Assembly: GCA_049670505.1 (NCBI GenBank)
Contig: JBATTK010000064.1
Span: forward strand, 1-43,410
Length of the DNA: 43,410 nt
Source of the DNA: JBATTK01 sp049670505
GTDB lineage: Bacteria; Bacteroidota; Bacteroidia; Flavobacteriales; Flavobacteriaceae
Direction of reading: 5' to 3'
Shown: positions 8,424-15,641 of the stretch, piece by piece
Position numbering within the stretch: position 1 is the first letter of the stretch
Layout: each line of letters opens with the position of its first letter
Program-made: the position numbers and the translations under genes
The notes under the pieces: generated by a model
Seen by the model: only the letters and a program-made list of their open reading frames with translations
What the model was told of the DNA's origin: nothing
Databases searched by the model: none

Positions 8424-9797
8424 ATGAAAAAATCTACTTTTTTAATCGTTTTATTGGTCATCTACGGTTGCAATTCGAAGCAACCAGTAGCTTATGACAT
8501 GGTTATCACAAACATTAACCTCATCGACGGTACAGGAAATGAACTTCAAAAAGAGATGTCCATAGGAGTCAAGGAAGGAAAGATCGTTGCAATTGAAAAG
8601 GAGCTAACCGAAAAGGGCAAACAGCATATCGATGGTACACATAAATACCTTATTCCGGGACTTTTTGATTGCCACATCCACACGGAGAACTACGAGAGGG
8701 ATTTTCCACTATTCATACATTATGGTGTGACCTCGGTTTTTATCACTGGCGGAAGCCTTTGTACCAATGATTATTATGCCAAGATGCGGCAACGGGGCAA
8801 TCAGGACAGCATTCCCGCCCCCCGGGTATTCCACACCAGTCAACATTTTTCGATGGAAGGCAGGCACCCTTCCAAGACCTATGCCAGCCCTAATTGGCGG
8901 GATGGTGAATCTATTTTCTTCCTAAAGGATACCCTTCAAATCGAAGGTTTGGTACAAAGGGTCGCAAAGCAGCCGATTGCCGGAATAAAGCTGACTATTG
9001 AGGACGGCCCTGCCCCACCTTTTGTTGACCGTATACCCCAAGAGTTTATTGACAAGACAGTATCCGAAGCATCTAAACATGGGTTGGAGGTTTTTGCACA
9101 TGCCAGTGATAATGATGAATTTTTAATGGCCGTAAACGGTGGGGTACAAAATCTTGTTCATTTTGTAGGAATCGATATTGATTGGGACAATGAAGAACAT
9201 TTGTCCGCTGTGGATGCCTTACTAAATCGTAATGCTTCGATTGTAACAACCTTGGTCATAGATAAATCCTTTCTTTACCCCCTGAATCCAGAGTGGTTGG
9301 ATTCGCCCGCACTAAATGAGGGATATTCATCGGATAGCTTAAAAAAACTAATAACACCTGAAGCCATTGCCCGGGCCAATAGAATTTCAGAACTTACCAA
9401 GATAGACTATGGTTTGGATGAAATATCAATTGGAAAAATATTCTTGCCCAAAGTGGAGGATATTCAGAAACTCATTGATAAAGGAATGAATTTAACCTTG
9501 GGTACGGATGCGGGCAATTCGTTCAATTTTCACGGGTACAGTCTTCATGAAGAAATGCAATTACTGCAAATGGGTGGTATGCAGCCTATGGAGATTCTTA
9601 AAATGGGTACACTGAACGCAGCCAAGATGTTGAAAGTGGATGAGGAATTGGGTTCCATTGAAGTTGGAAAAATAGCCGATATGGTGCTTTTGGATAAGAA
9701 CCCATTGGAAGCCGTTAAAAACACCTTGGCCATCCATACCGTCATCAAAAATGGGAAAGTTCAAAAAAGAATATCAAATGGCCAGAAGTTCAAGTAG
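8424..9797 (+). CDS. Lipoprotein amidohydrolase (imidazolonepropionase/prolidase-like)
   Basis: A 457-residue metal-dependent hydrolase. The start at 8424 is chosen over an in-frame ATG at 8394 because it begins the lipoprotein signal MKKSTFLIVLLVIYGCNSK. Amidohydrolase landmarks in order: IDGTHKYLIPGLFDCHIHTE (metal-binding HxH), the glutamate-bearing strand GIKLTIEDG where a carboxylated lysine often sits, HASDNDE and LVHFVGID (further metal histidines), LGTDAG (catalytic aspartate) and the C-terminal GSIEVGKIADMVLLDKNP. The substrate is unknown; relatives cleave Xaa-Pro dipeptides or cyclic amides. It probably sits in the periplasm or on the outer membrane. The next gene overlaps its end by 20 bp. 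Confidence 0.88.
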   Translation: MKKSTFLIVLLVIYGCNSKQPVAYDMVITNINLIDGTGNELQKEMSIGVKEGKIVAIEKELTEKGKQHIDGTHKYLIPGLFDCHIHTENYERDFPLFIHYGVTSVFITGGSLCTNDYYAKMRQRGNQDSIPAPRVFHTSQHFSMEGRHPSKTYASPNWRDGESIFFLKDTLQIEGLVQRVAKQPIAGIKLTIEDGPAPPFVDRIPQEFIDKTVSEASKHGLEVFAHASDNDEFLMAVNGGVQNLVHFVGIDIDWDNEEHLSAVDALLNRNASIVTTLVIDKSFLYPLNPEWLDSPALNEGYSSDSLKKLITPEAIARANRISELTKIDYGLDEISIGKIFLPKVEDIQKLIDKGMNLTLGTDAGNSFNFHGYSLHEEMQLLQMGGMQPMEILKMGTLNAAKMLKVDEELGSIEVGKIADMVLLDKNPLEAVKNTLAIHTVIKNGKVQKRISNGQKFK

Positions 9798-10571
9798 CAT
9801 AAGTACAGCCCTTATCACTTGGGCAATCATCTTTTTAGTCCCGATAGTTTCGTTTGGTCAAAAATCGATTCAACCGAGCGATGTAGCCATCCATACCAAC
9901 TCACTTTGCTCAATGTGGCCTTTGAGGACATCCCAGATTTTGAGACCAAAATGGGCCAATTGTCCGACTTATCCAAAAAAGTGGGGCTTGAAGAAAAATA
10001 TGATTGGCTGACCTATACAACCGATTCCAACAAATACCTGATTGTTAATTTCAGTAATGGTCTTTCAGATGTATTGGGCGTAGACAGCTACAGGAAAGCG
10101 TTTCAAAACATTGAGAAGGCGGAAGAATTTGATAATATTATTGGCGATTTACAACAACTTGATATTCAAGTGGAAAGGAATTATGTGATTCAAATGTTGC
10201 TGCCTTGGAGTACCGTGGAAGAAATATCGGTTTCCGAATTTCCGTTGGCCACGATGATTGAATATAACGTACCGATCAATAAAATTGAAAGCTTCGATAC
10301 CGCAATAGGAACCTTGGCGGACTTACTCAAAAAAACAAAATATCCGTACCCCTTGGAAAGTAATAGAGGTTCAATCGGTGGCTATGGTACTGTGGCCTTC
10401 GTATGGTTTTATGACAACAGAAATGATTTTTTTGGAAAAAACAATCTATTGCAATGGATGAAAGAACATAAGCGAATGGAGAAGTTTCAGTCAATTATGG
10501 AAATCATGGAAAAAACGTATAGGTCAAAAAATACCTATAATTTCGATTATCAAAAGGCTTTGAGCTATTAA
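9778..10571 (+). pseudogene. Secreted protein of unknown function, split by a frameshift near 9890-9910
   Basis: From the ATG at 9778 one frame gives a good signal peptide (TALITWAIIFLVPIVSFGQK) and QPSDVAIHTNSL, then runs into nonsense. The sensible continuation, LTLLNVAFEDIPDFETKMGQ and on to LSY at 10571, is in another frame. That frame is also open from an ATG at 9819, but its first 25 residues are only the shadow of the signal peptide. The intact product would be about 263 residues, exported and without a known domain. It overlaps the amidohydrolase end, so the two were likely translated together. A sequencing error, a decayed gene or ribosomal slippage are all possible. Confidence 0.6.
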
Positions 10572-10818
10572 AATTTAGTCTGAGAAGAAGACTTGATACT
10601 TTTGTAGAATTTTTCGATTTCCAATTGTTTCGTAAAACGAACGTTTTTTTGGGACACTCTGACATAGTTAAAAAAATAAGATTGAAATCAATTCTACCAT
10701 TAATTGAACTTATATTCAAAAGTTCCAGTTTTGAGAAGGATTTTATTTTTCAGGTTCTAATCCTCGTTCCCCGAGAACCTTATAAGTGAATCGTAATGAT
10801 AGCTGGGGATTTGGTAAG

Positions 10819-10843
10819 AAGGTCACCTAATAGGTCACCTTCA
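10819..10843. repeat. Arm motif, right copy (element 1)
   Basis: AAGGTCACC, spacer TAATA, then GGTCACCTTCA: the same motif as at 1305-1329, lying 128 bp before the core at 10947. The stretch 10572-11238 has no gene. It holds this motif, the shared core, and the arm motif of element 2 at 11027. Confidence 0.45.
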
Positions 10844-10946
10844 TATGCCGTTTGTACTCAAATGTATTGATTTGAATTTCAATCCTTAAAATACAAAATA
10901 CTGATAATCAAATAATTATCAGGATTTAAGTGTTAATAAAATATTA

Positions 10947-10964
10947 AAAGTCGGGATGACAGGA
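10947..10964. repeat. att core shared by elements 1 and 2 (tRNA-Pro 3' end copy)
   Basis: The 18 bases AAAGTCGGGATGACAGGA are identical to 23579-23596, which covers the tRNA-Pro 3' end and four flanking bases. The upstream 10882-10922 is homologous to 23514-23554 at the same distance. The site serves as attR of element 1 and attL of element 2. Confidence 0.7.
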
Positions 10965-11026
10965 ACCTCATTTTGTATTCAAGTAATTGAATAACAGTAT
11001 TTTACCTATTTTTATTTGATGTAAAA

Positions 11027-11042
11027 TCCCGTTATTGACACG
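11027..11042. repeat. Arm motif, left copy (element 2)
   Basis: TCCCGTTATTGACACG, 80 bp inside the left core, matches 23456-23471 at 15 of 16 bases. It is a likely integrase arm site. Confidence 0.45.
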
Positions 11043-11238
11043 TTAATCAAAAAAGTAATTTTTGAACGCAAATTTTATGCGTTTTTTACTAGCTTAAAAA
11101 TACGAAGAAAATTGATATGCAACTTATATTTTAAGGAATACAATTAAAAGTGTCAATGAGTTCAGCTTGAAATTGAGTTTCATAAAACGTTCTTTTTATA
11201 TAGCGCTATAATCCGAAAATACTTTGTGGCTTTTCAAC

Positions 11239-11588
11239 TTAATTTGGATGCCTAATAATTTGAGCGACGTTCCTATATTGTCCGTTTACAAGGTCATTTC
11301 GTTGTGTAATTCCGGCGGATATGGTTAATTCATTTATCCAATCACCGCACCGGTTCCAAAATTGGTTACACACTGTGCTGCGATCAATATCCAATCTGGA
11401 GACAAAATAGAGCCTCCACAAAAATGCTCATTTTGAATTTCTGGAATATGATGATTAACTGTACCCCGCATGGATATTTGCCAAGGGTTGTTTTCAACCG
11501 TAGTGTTGTTGCCTCCAATAATCCGTTGCTGAGCATTTGCAAAGAACAAACCAAAAACCGCAATAAGTAGGAATAATTTTTGTTTCAA
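11239..11588 (-). pseudogene. Trypsin-like serine protease remnant (frameshift, early stop, catalytic His lost)
   Basis: The reverse strand from 11588 has a signal peptide (LFLLIAVFGLFFANAQ) and the S1 mature N-terminus RIIGGNNTTVENNPWQISMR, then HFCGGSILSPDWILIAAQCV. In active enzymes the last motif is AAHC, so the catalytic histidine is glutamine here. The frame closes at 11334. The chymotrypsin-fold continuation LTISAGITQRNDLVNGQYRN and QIIRHPN lies in another frame and stops at 11239. The regions with the catalytic Asp and Ser are absent. A dead gene; intact relatives in marine Bacteroidota are secreted proteases. It follows the lipoprotein gene by 16 bp. Confidence 0.75.
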
Positions 11589-11604
11589 AGCTCTATGTTT
11601 TTAA

Positions 11605-11997
11605 TTATTGTTCGATAATGATAAATCCTTTATAATCATTGGTTAAAAGACCATGGGCCCCTGTCAAACATGAACTTAGTTTGCCTTTAATTTCAGTATT
11701 TTCCCCAACACCCGAATTGATACTGGCAAGGGGGAAAATCCTAGCAATTTTTTGACCATTCTTTTCAAAAACCGAAGACAAATATACCTCTGCATCAACT
11801 TCATAATAGGTCTTTACACCGTTAAAGAAAGACTGCCCTTCATCGACAACTTTCACTATAGCCGGAATCGGTTCGTCCAGTTCTAAAATAAAATTGGGGC
11901 CCGTGCATAGAGCCGATAAATCTATAGCCTCATTTCCTTGACTATTCGAACATGACACAGTTATTGCGAAACATAAAATTATCCCTAATTTGAACAT
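11605..11997 (-). CDS. Small lipoprotein of unknown function
   Basis: A 130-residue protein with a lipobox (LCFAITVSCSNSQ, cysteine at 16). The mature part has two further cysteines (LSALCTGPNF and LSSCLTGAHG) that could form a disulfide, and a beta-rich pattern. I do not recognise the family. It precedes the trypsin remnant by 16 bp on the same strand. Given the pairing, it may have been a protease inhibitor-like or accessory protein; that is speculation. The frame is intact although its neighbours are broken. Confidence 0.6.
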   Translation of the reverse strand: MFKLGIILCFAITVSCSNSQGNEAIDLSALCTGPNFILELDEPIPAIVKVVDEGQSFFNGVKTYYEVDAEVYLSSVFEKNGQKIARIFPLASINSGVGENTEIKGKLSSCLTGAHGLLTNDYKGFIIIEQ

Positions 11998-12122
11998 TGC
12001 TTTTGATTTATATATATTTAAATATAAGAATTAATGATTAAAGCTTTTTCCTACTTTTATAGGATTCATAAATCTCTCTTTGGTTGCGCTTTTTATTGTT
12101 AATTTTTTGAACATTCAAACCT

Positions 12123-12290
12123 ATGTGTTTTCAGACGAGAATCGTTTATAGGGCTGAAGAAGTAGAATCCAATTATAGGGTTAATCGATACTCCAAGGAA
12201 AAAAGTTTGGTCGGCATTTATATATCATTACGGTAAAGGGTACAGCCATGATTCCTTTTGGATTATCCCATAGTATAGGAGCAATTACAT
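12123..12290 (+). pseudogene. N-terminal remnant of an SRAP (SOS response-associated peptidase, YedK/HMCES) gene
   Basis: From the ATG at 12123 the frame reads MCFQTRIVYRAEEVESNYRV, with Cys2, the residue SRAP proteins use to crosslink abasic DNA. After a frame change near 12220 comes YHYGKGYSHDSFWIIP, resembling the Y-Y-H---FSHP---II stretch of flavobacterial SRAP proteins, then a stop. Nothing of the remaining two thirds is visible. The identification rests on two short motifs in the right order. Confidence 0.4.
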
Positions 12291-12457
12291 GACTTCAATA
12301 ATACCAATATTACATTTCGATAAATCTAGTGCCAATCATCAAAGTATTACAAGGAATCGATTCGTCACAAGGTATTGGTCTTAACTGACATTTTTTCTGT
12401 ACTATAAAACGGCCATTTTATGGGACTGATTTTGTTAGAACACAAAACTTTTCGTAG

Positions 12458-12505
12458 AGTGTCCCATTTTCCGTCTTTTTTAATAGTTTCGTTAATTGAC
12501 CTTTT
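12458..12505 (-). pseudogene. Inverted partner of the remnant at 1471-1518
   Basis: The reverse strand matches 1471-1518 at 40 of 48 positions and reads SINETIKKDGKWDTLRKV in the frame of that copy. The stretch 11998-12679 has no intact gene. It holds this piece, the SRAP remnant and the inverted repeat at 12622. Confidence 0.3.
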
Positions 12506-12621
12506 ATGGAACTAAACTATTGTAGTAGGATATACTAGGGTATCTACCCACCGAAGCACTTTTTAAATTATCACTTACAAATACAATTTAAAGGAGTTCA
12601 AATGAAGAGATATCTATACCA

Positions 12622-12646
12622 TCGACATATATTCTGAATATGTCGA
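12622..12646. repeat. Inverted repeat next to the HipB-like gene
   Basis: TCGACATAT (12622-12630), seven bases, then ATATGTCGA (12638-12646), with a third half-copy TCGACATA at 12662. It lies just past the stop of the HipB-like gene. There is no T-run, so a protein-binding site is more likely than a terminator. Confidence 0.3.
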
Positions 12647-12679
12647 AATTTTGGACTTTTATCGACATAATTAAGGAAT

Positions 12680-12970
12680 CTATTTTAGCAAAGCTAAGTC
12701 CTGAAGTTTCCGACCCAACTCATCGTCGGAGGCCAATTTCAAAAAATCATCCTGAAGCCTCAAAGATCTCAGTACATTAAAATAGGCTCCAATACTAACA
12801 CTTGGAGATCCTTTTTCAATTTCGTAAAGGGTCTTTCTATCTATTCCGGCTCGTTCCGATACCTGAATAGTCGTAAGTTTTCTTCGCTTGCGGGCAAGTT
12901 TGATATTTTCCCCTACCTGTTCCATTATCTTTTGATGTTTTGGAAATAGGATAGCTTTTTTTGTTTTCAT
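12680..12970 (-). CDS. HipB-like XRE regulator without a HipA partner
   Basis: A 96-residue protein from the ATG at 12970 (MKTKKAILFPKHQKIMEQVG). An in-frame ATG at 12991 adds seven unlikely residues. The HTH spans about residues 18-72: GENIKLARKRRKLTTIQVSERAGIDRKTLYEIEKG, with the tail LRLQDDFLKLASDDELGRKL common to antitoxins encoded before hipA-type kinase genes in Bacteroidota. No HipA-like frame follows on the left, where only remnants are found, so the toxin seems lost. A near-palindrome, GGGTAATATTATCCC at 12974-12988, sits directly upstream of the start and is a plausible operator. Confidence 0.72.
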   Translation of the reverse strand: MKTKKAILFPKHQKIMEQVGENIKLARKRRKLTTIQVSERAGIDRKTLYEIEKGSPSVSIGAYFNVLRSLRLQDDFLKLASDDELGRKLQDLALLK

Positions 12971-13104
12971 TTTGGGTAATATTATCCCCAATAATAATAG
13001 TTATGGGAATATTAATACTCATTTTGAATAAAAATTATTTCGAAATCTTTTGGCAATCGTCTTTTATGGGAAGCTCATAAAGCAAATTTTCACAAATCAT
13101 TTAT

Positions 13105-13155
13105 AACAGAGTAAGGGTAAATTTTTGGATTTTTTGTAACAAAGTAAGGGTAAAT
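13105..13155. repeat. Two 18-bp direct repeats, 33 bp apart
   Basis: AACAGAGTAAGGGTAAAT (13105-13122) and AACAAAGTAAGGGTAAAT (13138-13155) differ at one base and are spaced three helical turns apart. They lie in the 377-bp gap between the HipB-like start and the antitoxin gene, about 190 bp before the latter. They may bind a regulator. Nothing else is seen in the gap. Confidence 0.4.
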
Positions 13156-13347
13156 GCGGTACCAAAATTAGCCTGAGATGTTTAATACCAAAAAAAAGAG
13201 CTTTAACCAATTAACAACAAAAAAGTTCAAAAGTGATTGGTACAATGGTAAACTAGGCAATAAATTGGTCATTCTTTGGTACGCTTCGTCGTTAAAAATT
13301 AAAACTGTGGAACAGAAATTGTATCTTTATATTTAAAGAAAGCAGAT

Positions 13348-13587
13348 ATGGCAACGCTAGATTTGAAAAAAAGGGTACTTACCTATATCGACAATGCCGA
13401 CGATCGTTTGCTAAAGTTGATAAAGGCACTTGTGGAAACGTATCAAGAAGAGGAAAACGATTACGAAATCTCCGAAGAGCATCGGAAAGTACTCGACCAG
13501 CGTTTGGCCGACCATAAGGCCAATCCAGATGCCGGAAAAGATTGGAAAGTCCTAAAACCAGAATTGCGTAAGAAATATGGCGCATAA
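13348..13587 (+). CDS. Antitoxin of a RelE/ParE-type module
   Basis: A 79-residue, strongly charged protein (MATLDLKKRVLTYIDNADDR). An N-terminal helical part (LLKLIKALVETYQEE) is followed by a disordered C-terminal half ending KDWKVLKPELRKKYGA, the usual layout of antitoxins of the addiction-module family found before RelE-like toxins in Bacteroidota. Its end overlaps the toxin start by 11 bp, so the two are translationally coupled. It is expected to bind and inhibit the toxin and to repress its own operon. No classical HTH is visible. Confidence 0.82.
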   Translation: MATLDLKKRVLTYIDNADDRLLKLIKALVETYQEEENDYEISEEHRKVLDQRLADHKANPDAGKDWKVLKPELRKKYGA

Positions 13588-13858
13588 AGTCATCATCAAA
13601 CCAGGGGCGGAATTGGATATATTGGAAGCTCTTGAATGGTATGAGGAAGAAAAAGAAGGACTATCTCTGGATTTCCTAGAACGACTGGATGATGAACTCG
13701 AACGAATTTCAAAAAATCCCGAGCATTTTCAAAAGCGTTATCGAGATATAAAAATCGTATTTACGAAACGCTATCCCTATGGAATACACTACACTCTGGA
13801 AAACGAAATCGTGTATGTGCATGCAGTTATGCATATGAAAAGAAAACCAAGGGAATAA
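13577..13858 (+). CDS. RelE/ParE-family toxin
   Basis: A 93-residue toxin of the RelE/ParE fold: KVIIKPGAELDILEALEWYE (first strand and helix), DFLERLDDELERISKNPEHF, the KRYRDIKIVFTKRYPYGIHY strand pair, and VYVHAVMHMKRKPRE at the end, where the H-x-x-R-x-P pattern is typical. Members cleave ribosome-bound mRNA (RelE) or poison gyrase (ParE); sequence reading alone does not decide. It is coupled to the preceding antitoxin gene. It probably stabilises the mobilisable element. Confidence 0.87.
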   Translation: MAHKVIIKPGAELDILEALEWYEEEKEGLSLDFLERLDDELERISKNPEHFQKRYRDIKIVFTKRYPYGIHYTLENEIVYVHAVMHMKRKPRE

Positions 13859-13917
13859 TCAGTCATACCCTATTATACTTCCTATTTGAAATAGATATAG
13901 TGAGCGAATTTTTGGTT

Positions 13918-14090
13918 TTAGGAATTATCTTCAACCGTTGCGCTAGGGGCATTACTCTTTACTGATGCAATACCATTTTCCACGGCAGAAATACTAGAGT
14001 ACATTTCACTTGAACCAATTACCTGGCCGTTTGAAATCTTCAAATTAAATCTGAACTGTCCTGATAAGAAGCAAAAACCGTATGACAGTA
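13918..14090 (-). pseudogene. YegP-family (DUF1508) protein, apparently lacking its start
   Basis: Below the usual ORF size cut. The reverse strand, ending in a TAA at 13918-13920, reads QFRFNLKISNGQVIGSSEMY, then SSISAVENGIASVKSNAPSA and TVEDNS. This is the whole core of a single DUF1508 repeat (family pattern FRFNLKAGNGQVI-SSE-Y, then ENGI-SVK-NA). Upstream, in frame, no ATG precedes FRFN and the usual K-F-I-K leader is missing, so the gene is probably truncated. YegP-like proteins are small, stress-associated and of unclear function. Confidence 0.6.
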
Positions 14091-14169
14091 TAATTTGAAG
14101 GGGAAATAGGACAAAACGACGCCTATCCGAAATCTTTATTTCTTCATGGAGCGTTCCAAATAAGCCACT

Positions 14170-14547
14170 TTATTTTTTTCGATTTTTTTCGGCCTGTAGC
14201 AAACGCTCGTAGAGTTTTTTGTTTTCTTCGTAAACTTCGACTAGTTTATCTATAGGATTGAAGGTACATGCGTAATTAAAAGACGATGAATTATCATGGT
14301 AGGTATTTCCAATAATATTGAATACCGTATCTTCCGAGAAGTTTTCAATGGCCTCTTTGGTAACCCCCAACACTTTTGCAATCTGCTCCAACCTTTCATC
14401 CTCTATTTCCGCCGTTTGTTCCAGTTTGGAAACGGCCTGTTGGCTAATACCGAGTTCCTCGGCCAAGGTTTCCTGTTTCATGCCCCTGAGTTCACGGATG
14501 CGACCGATCTTTCGTCCTATGTGGTTGGGTTTTGTAGCTGTATCCAT
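14170..14547 (-). CDS. XRE-family transcriptional regulator
   Basis: A 125-residue protein with an N-terminal HTH at about residues 10-65 (IGRKIGRIRELRGMKQETLA, then LGISQQAVSKLEQ). A linker and a C-terminal helix, PIDKLVEVYEENKKLYERLL, may dimerise. This architecture is common for regulators carried on flavobacterial mobile elements beside mob genes. The gene diverges from the small hypothetical gene at 14720. The AT-rich 170 bp between them would hold both promoters. The target is unknown; element genes are the natural guess. Confidence 0.8.
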   Translation of the reverse strand: MDTATKPNHIGRKIGRIRELRGMKQETLAEELGISQQAVSKLEQTAEIEDERLEQIAKVLGVTKEAIENFSEDTVFNIIGNTYHDNSSSFNYACTFNPIDKLVEVYEENKKLYERLLQAEKNRKK

Positions 14548-14719
14548 ACTCCAAATATAACAATTCCTTACATAAAGATACTAGTAAAAAACAAATTCAA
14601 AACGGTAAAATACAATTCCGATGGGTTGGGTACATCCAACGGTCTGCCTTACTTGTTGTTGCATTCCAAAAAAAGGAAATGCATCGAAAAGAAACGGATA
14701 ATTTTTAAAACCTCTATCA

Positions 14720-15058
14720 ATGGAAACGCATATCGACAAAACAATGGAAAAACTGAAAGAACTTGCCAAGGAACACCTTTATAAGTTAAAGCCCCATAAG
14801 CACTATAAGGGCCGGTTCAAGGTCAAGGGCATCCATGTAGAAGGATATCAGGATATATTCTTTACCATCGAGTCCTTGATCGGTGTCTGTATCATCGTAT
14901 TGGAGACCGCCGAGTTTTCCAACATCAATTCGGTGGTAGAACCCAATGCCCATGTAAGAACGGTATTGGAGCTTGTAATTAAAATGATCCCCTTCGAGGA
15001 ATGGGAGTTCTTGGACGAGATCGGAAAGCTGTTGGCGAAAGAAAATGACATGGAATAG
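14720..15058 (+). CDS. Hypothetical protein of the mobilisable element
   Basis: A 112-residue protein starting METHIDKTMEKLKELAKEHL. No signal peptide and no membrane helix. The middle (GYQDIFFTIESLIGVCIIVL) is hydrophobic and beta-rich; the end (EWEFLDEIGKLLAKENDME) is helical and acidic. I do not recognise it. It lies between the XRE regulator and the mob genes, convergent with the latter, and a long inverted repeat separates the two. Length and codon pattern are consistent with a real gene, but there is no functional clue. Confidence 0.55.
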   Translation: METHIDKTMEKLKELAKEHLYKLKPHKHYKGRFKVKGIHVEGYQDIFFTIESLIGVCIIVLETAEFSNINSVVEPNAHVRTVLELVIKMIPFEEWEFLDEIGKLLAKENDME

Positions 15059-15122
15059 ACTTAAATGCAAAGCGTACATTCAAAGACCCAAATCTTACCC
15101 AAAACTTTGCGCACGGATCCTG

Positions 15123-15170
15123 TTTCGATTTTATAGTGTTCGGGCCGATAAACGTCAAGTAAAATCGAAA
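15123..15170. terminator. Inverted repeat between convergent genes, possible two-way terminator
   Basis: TTTCGATTTTA (15123-15133) and TAAAATCGAAA (15160-15170) are exact complements across 26 bases, between the plus-strand gene ending at 15058 and the minus-strand gene ending at 15182. The loop is long for a terminator. Confidence 0.4.
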
Positions 15171-15181
15171 TAGGGCGCAGA

Positions 15182-15637
15182 CTACTCTTTGTTTTGGGGT
15201 TCCGACCATTTTTTGTAGAGTTCACCGGCCTCCGGGGTTTCTTCAAAGAACTGTCTAAAATGCGCTACTGCCTTGTTCTCCCCTTTTTTAAAGGCGGCTT
15301 CCTCCCTTTCGGGGATCCGGGATACCTTATATACCGAAAACCCAAGGGTAAGAACTATACAGACCAACAGTCCCCAAAATAGTTTTATCAGCCATTTGGG
15401 GAACAGGATGGATCTTTTGATCTGATAAAGAATATCGGCCATCTGTTTACGCTGCTTTTCGCTGGCCTGTTTTTGATGGTCATTATATCGTTTTAAAATA
15501 AAGTCGATGTCCGTAGTGTCCAGTCGTATTTTAAAATCGTGTAGGGATTTTTTTAATAGTTCCAATCGGTCGACCGACTTTTCAAATCCGTTGATCTCCT
15601 CGACCAATAATGCCGCTATTTCATCCAGTTTTGCCAT
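15182..15637 (-). CDS. Membrane-anchored protein downstream of the relaxase
   Basis: A 151-residue protein. The N-terminal 85 residues form a long coiled coil (IAALLVEEINGFEKSVDRLE and onward). One transmembrane helix follows (LIKLFWGLLVCIVLTLGFSV, about residues 86-106). The C-terminal part (FRQFFEETPEAGELYKKW) is soluble. Its start lies 4 bp after the relaxase stop, in the order mobC-relaxase-this gene, so it is part of the mob operon. Such small anchored proteins recur behind Bacteroidota relaxase genes. A role in tethering the relaxosome to the membrane is an inference. Confidence 0.68.
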   Translation of the reverse strand: MAKLDEIAALLVEEINGFEKSVDRLELLKKSLHDFKIRLDTTDIDFILKRYNDHQKQASEKQRKQMADILYQIKRSILFPKWLIKLFWGLLVCIVLTLGFSVYKVSRIPEREEAAFKKGENKAVAHFRQFFEETPEAGELYKKWSEPQNKE

Positions 15638-15641
15638 AGTC

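Larger units (their letters stand above)
1231..10964. mobile_element. Element 1: integrase-less island between two tRNA-Pro-derived cores
   Basis: The segment is bounded by tRNA-Pro 3'-end copies at 1231 and 10947. Just inside each end is the same arm motif, AAGGTCACC, five variable bases, then GGTCACCTTCA (1305-1329 and 10819-10843). The right end (10882-10922) matches the right end of element 2 at 33 of 41 positions and at exactly the same 65-bp distance from the core. It contains plus-strand genes from 1690 to 10571 but no recombinase and no mobilisation gene. It is therefore read as a fixed relic or a passively mobilised island. Confidence 0.5.

Noticed and set aside
9819..10571. Intact 250-residue gene with start at 9819
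   Set aside because: Its first 25 residues are the out-of-frame shadow of the signal peptide encoded from 9778. A frameshifted longer gene fits better.
10504..10719. Minus-strand 71-codon frame beginning where element 1's integrase should start
   Set aside because: The position is suggestive, but the peptide shows no arm-binding or SAM-like integrase pattern.
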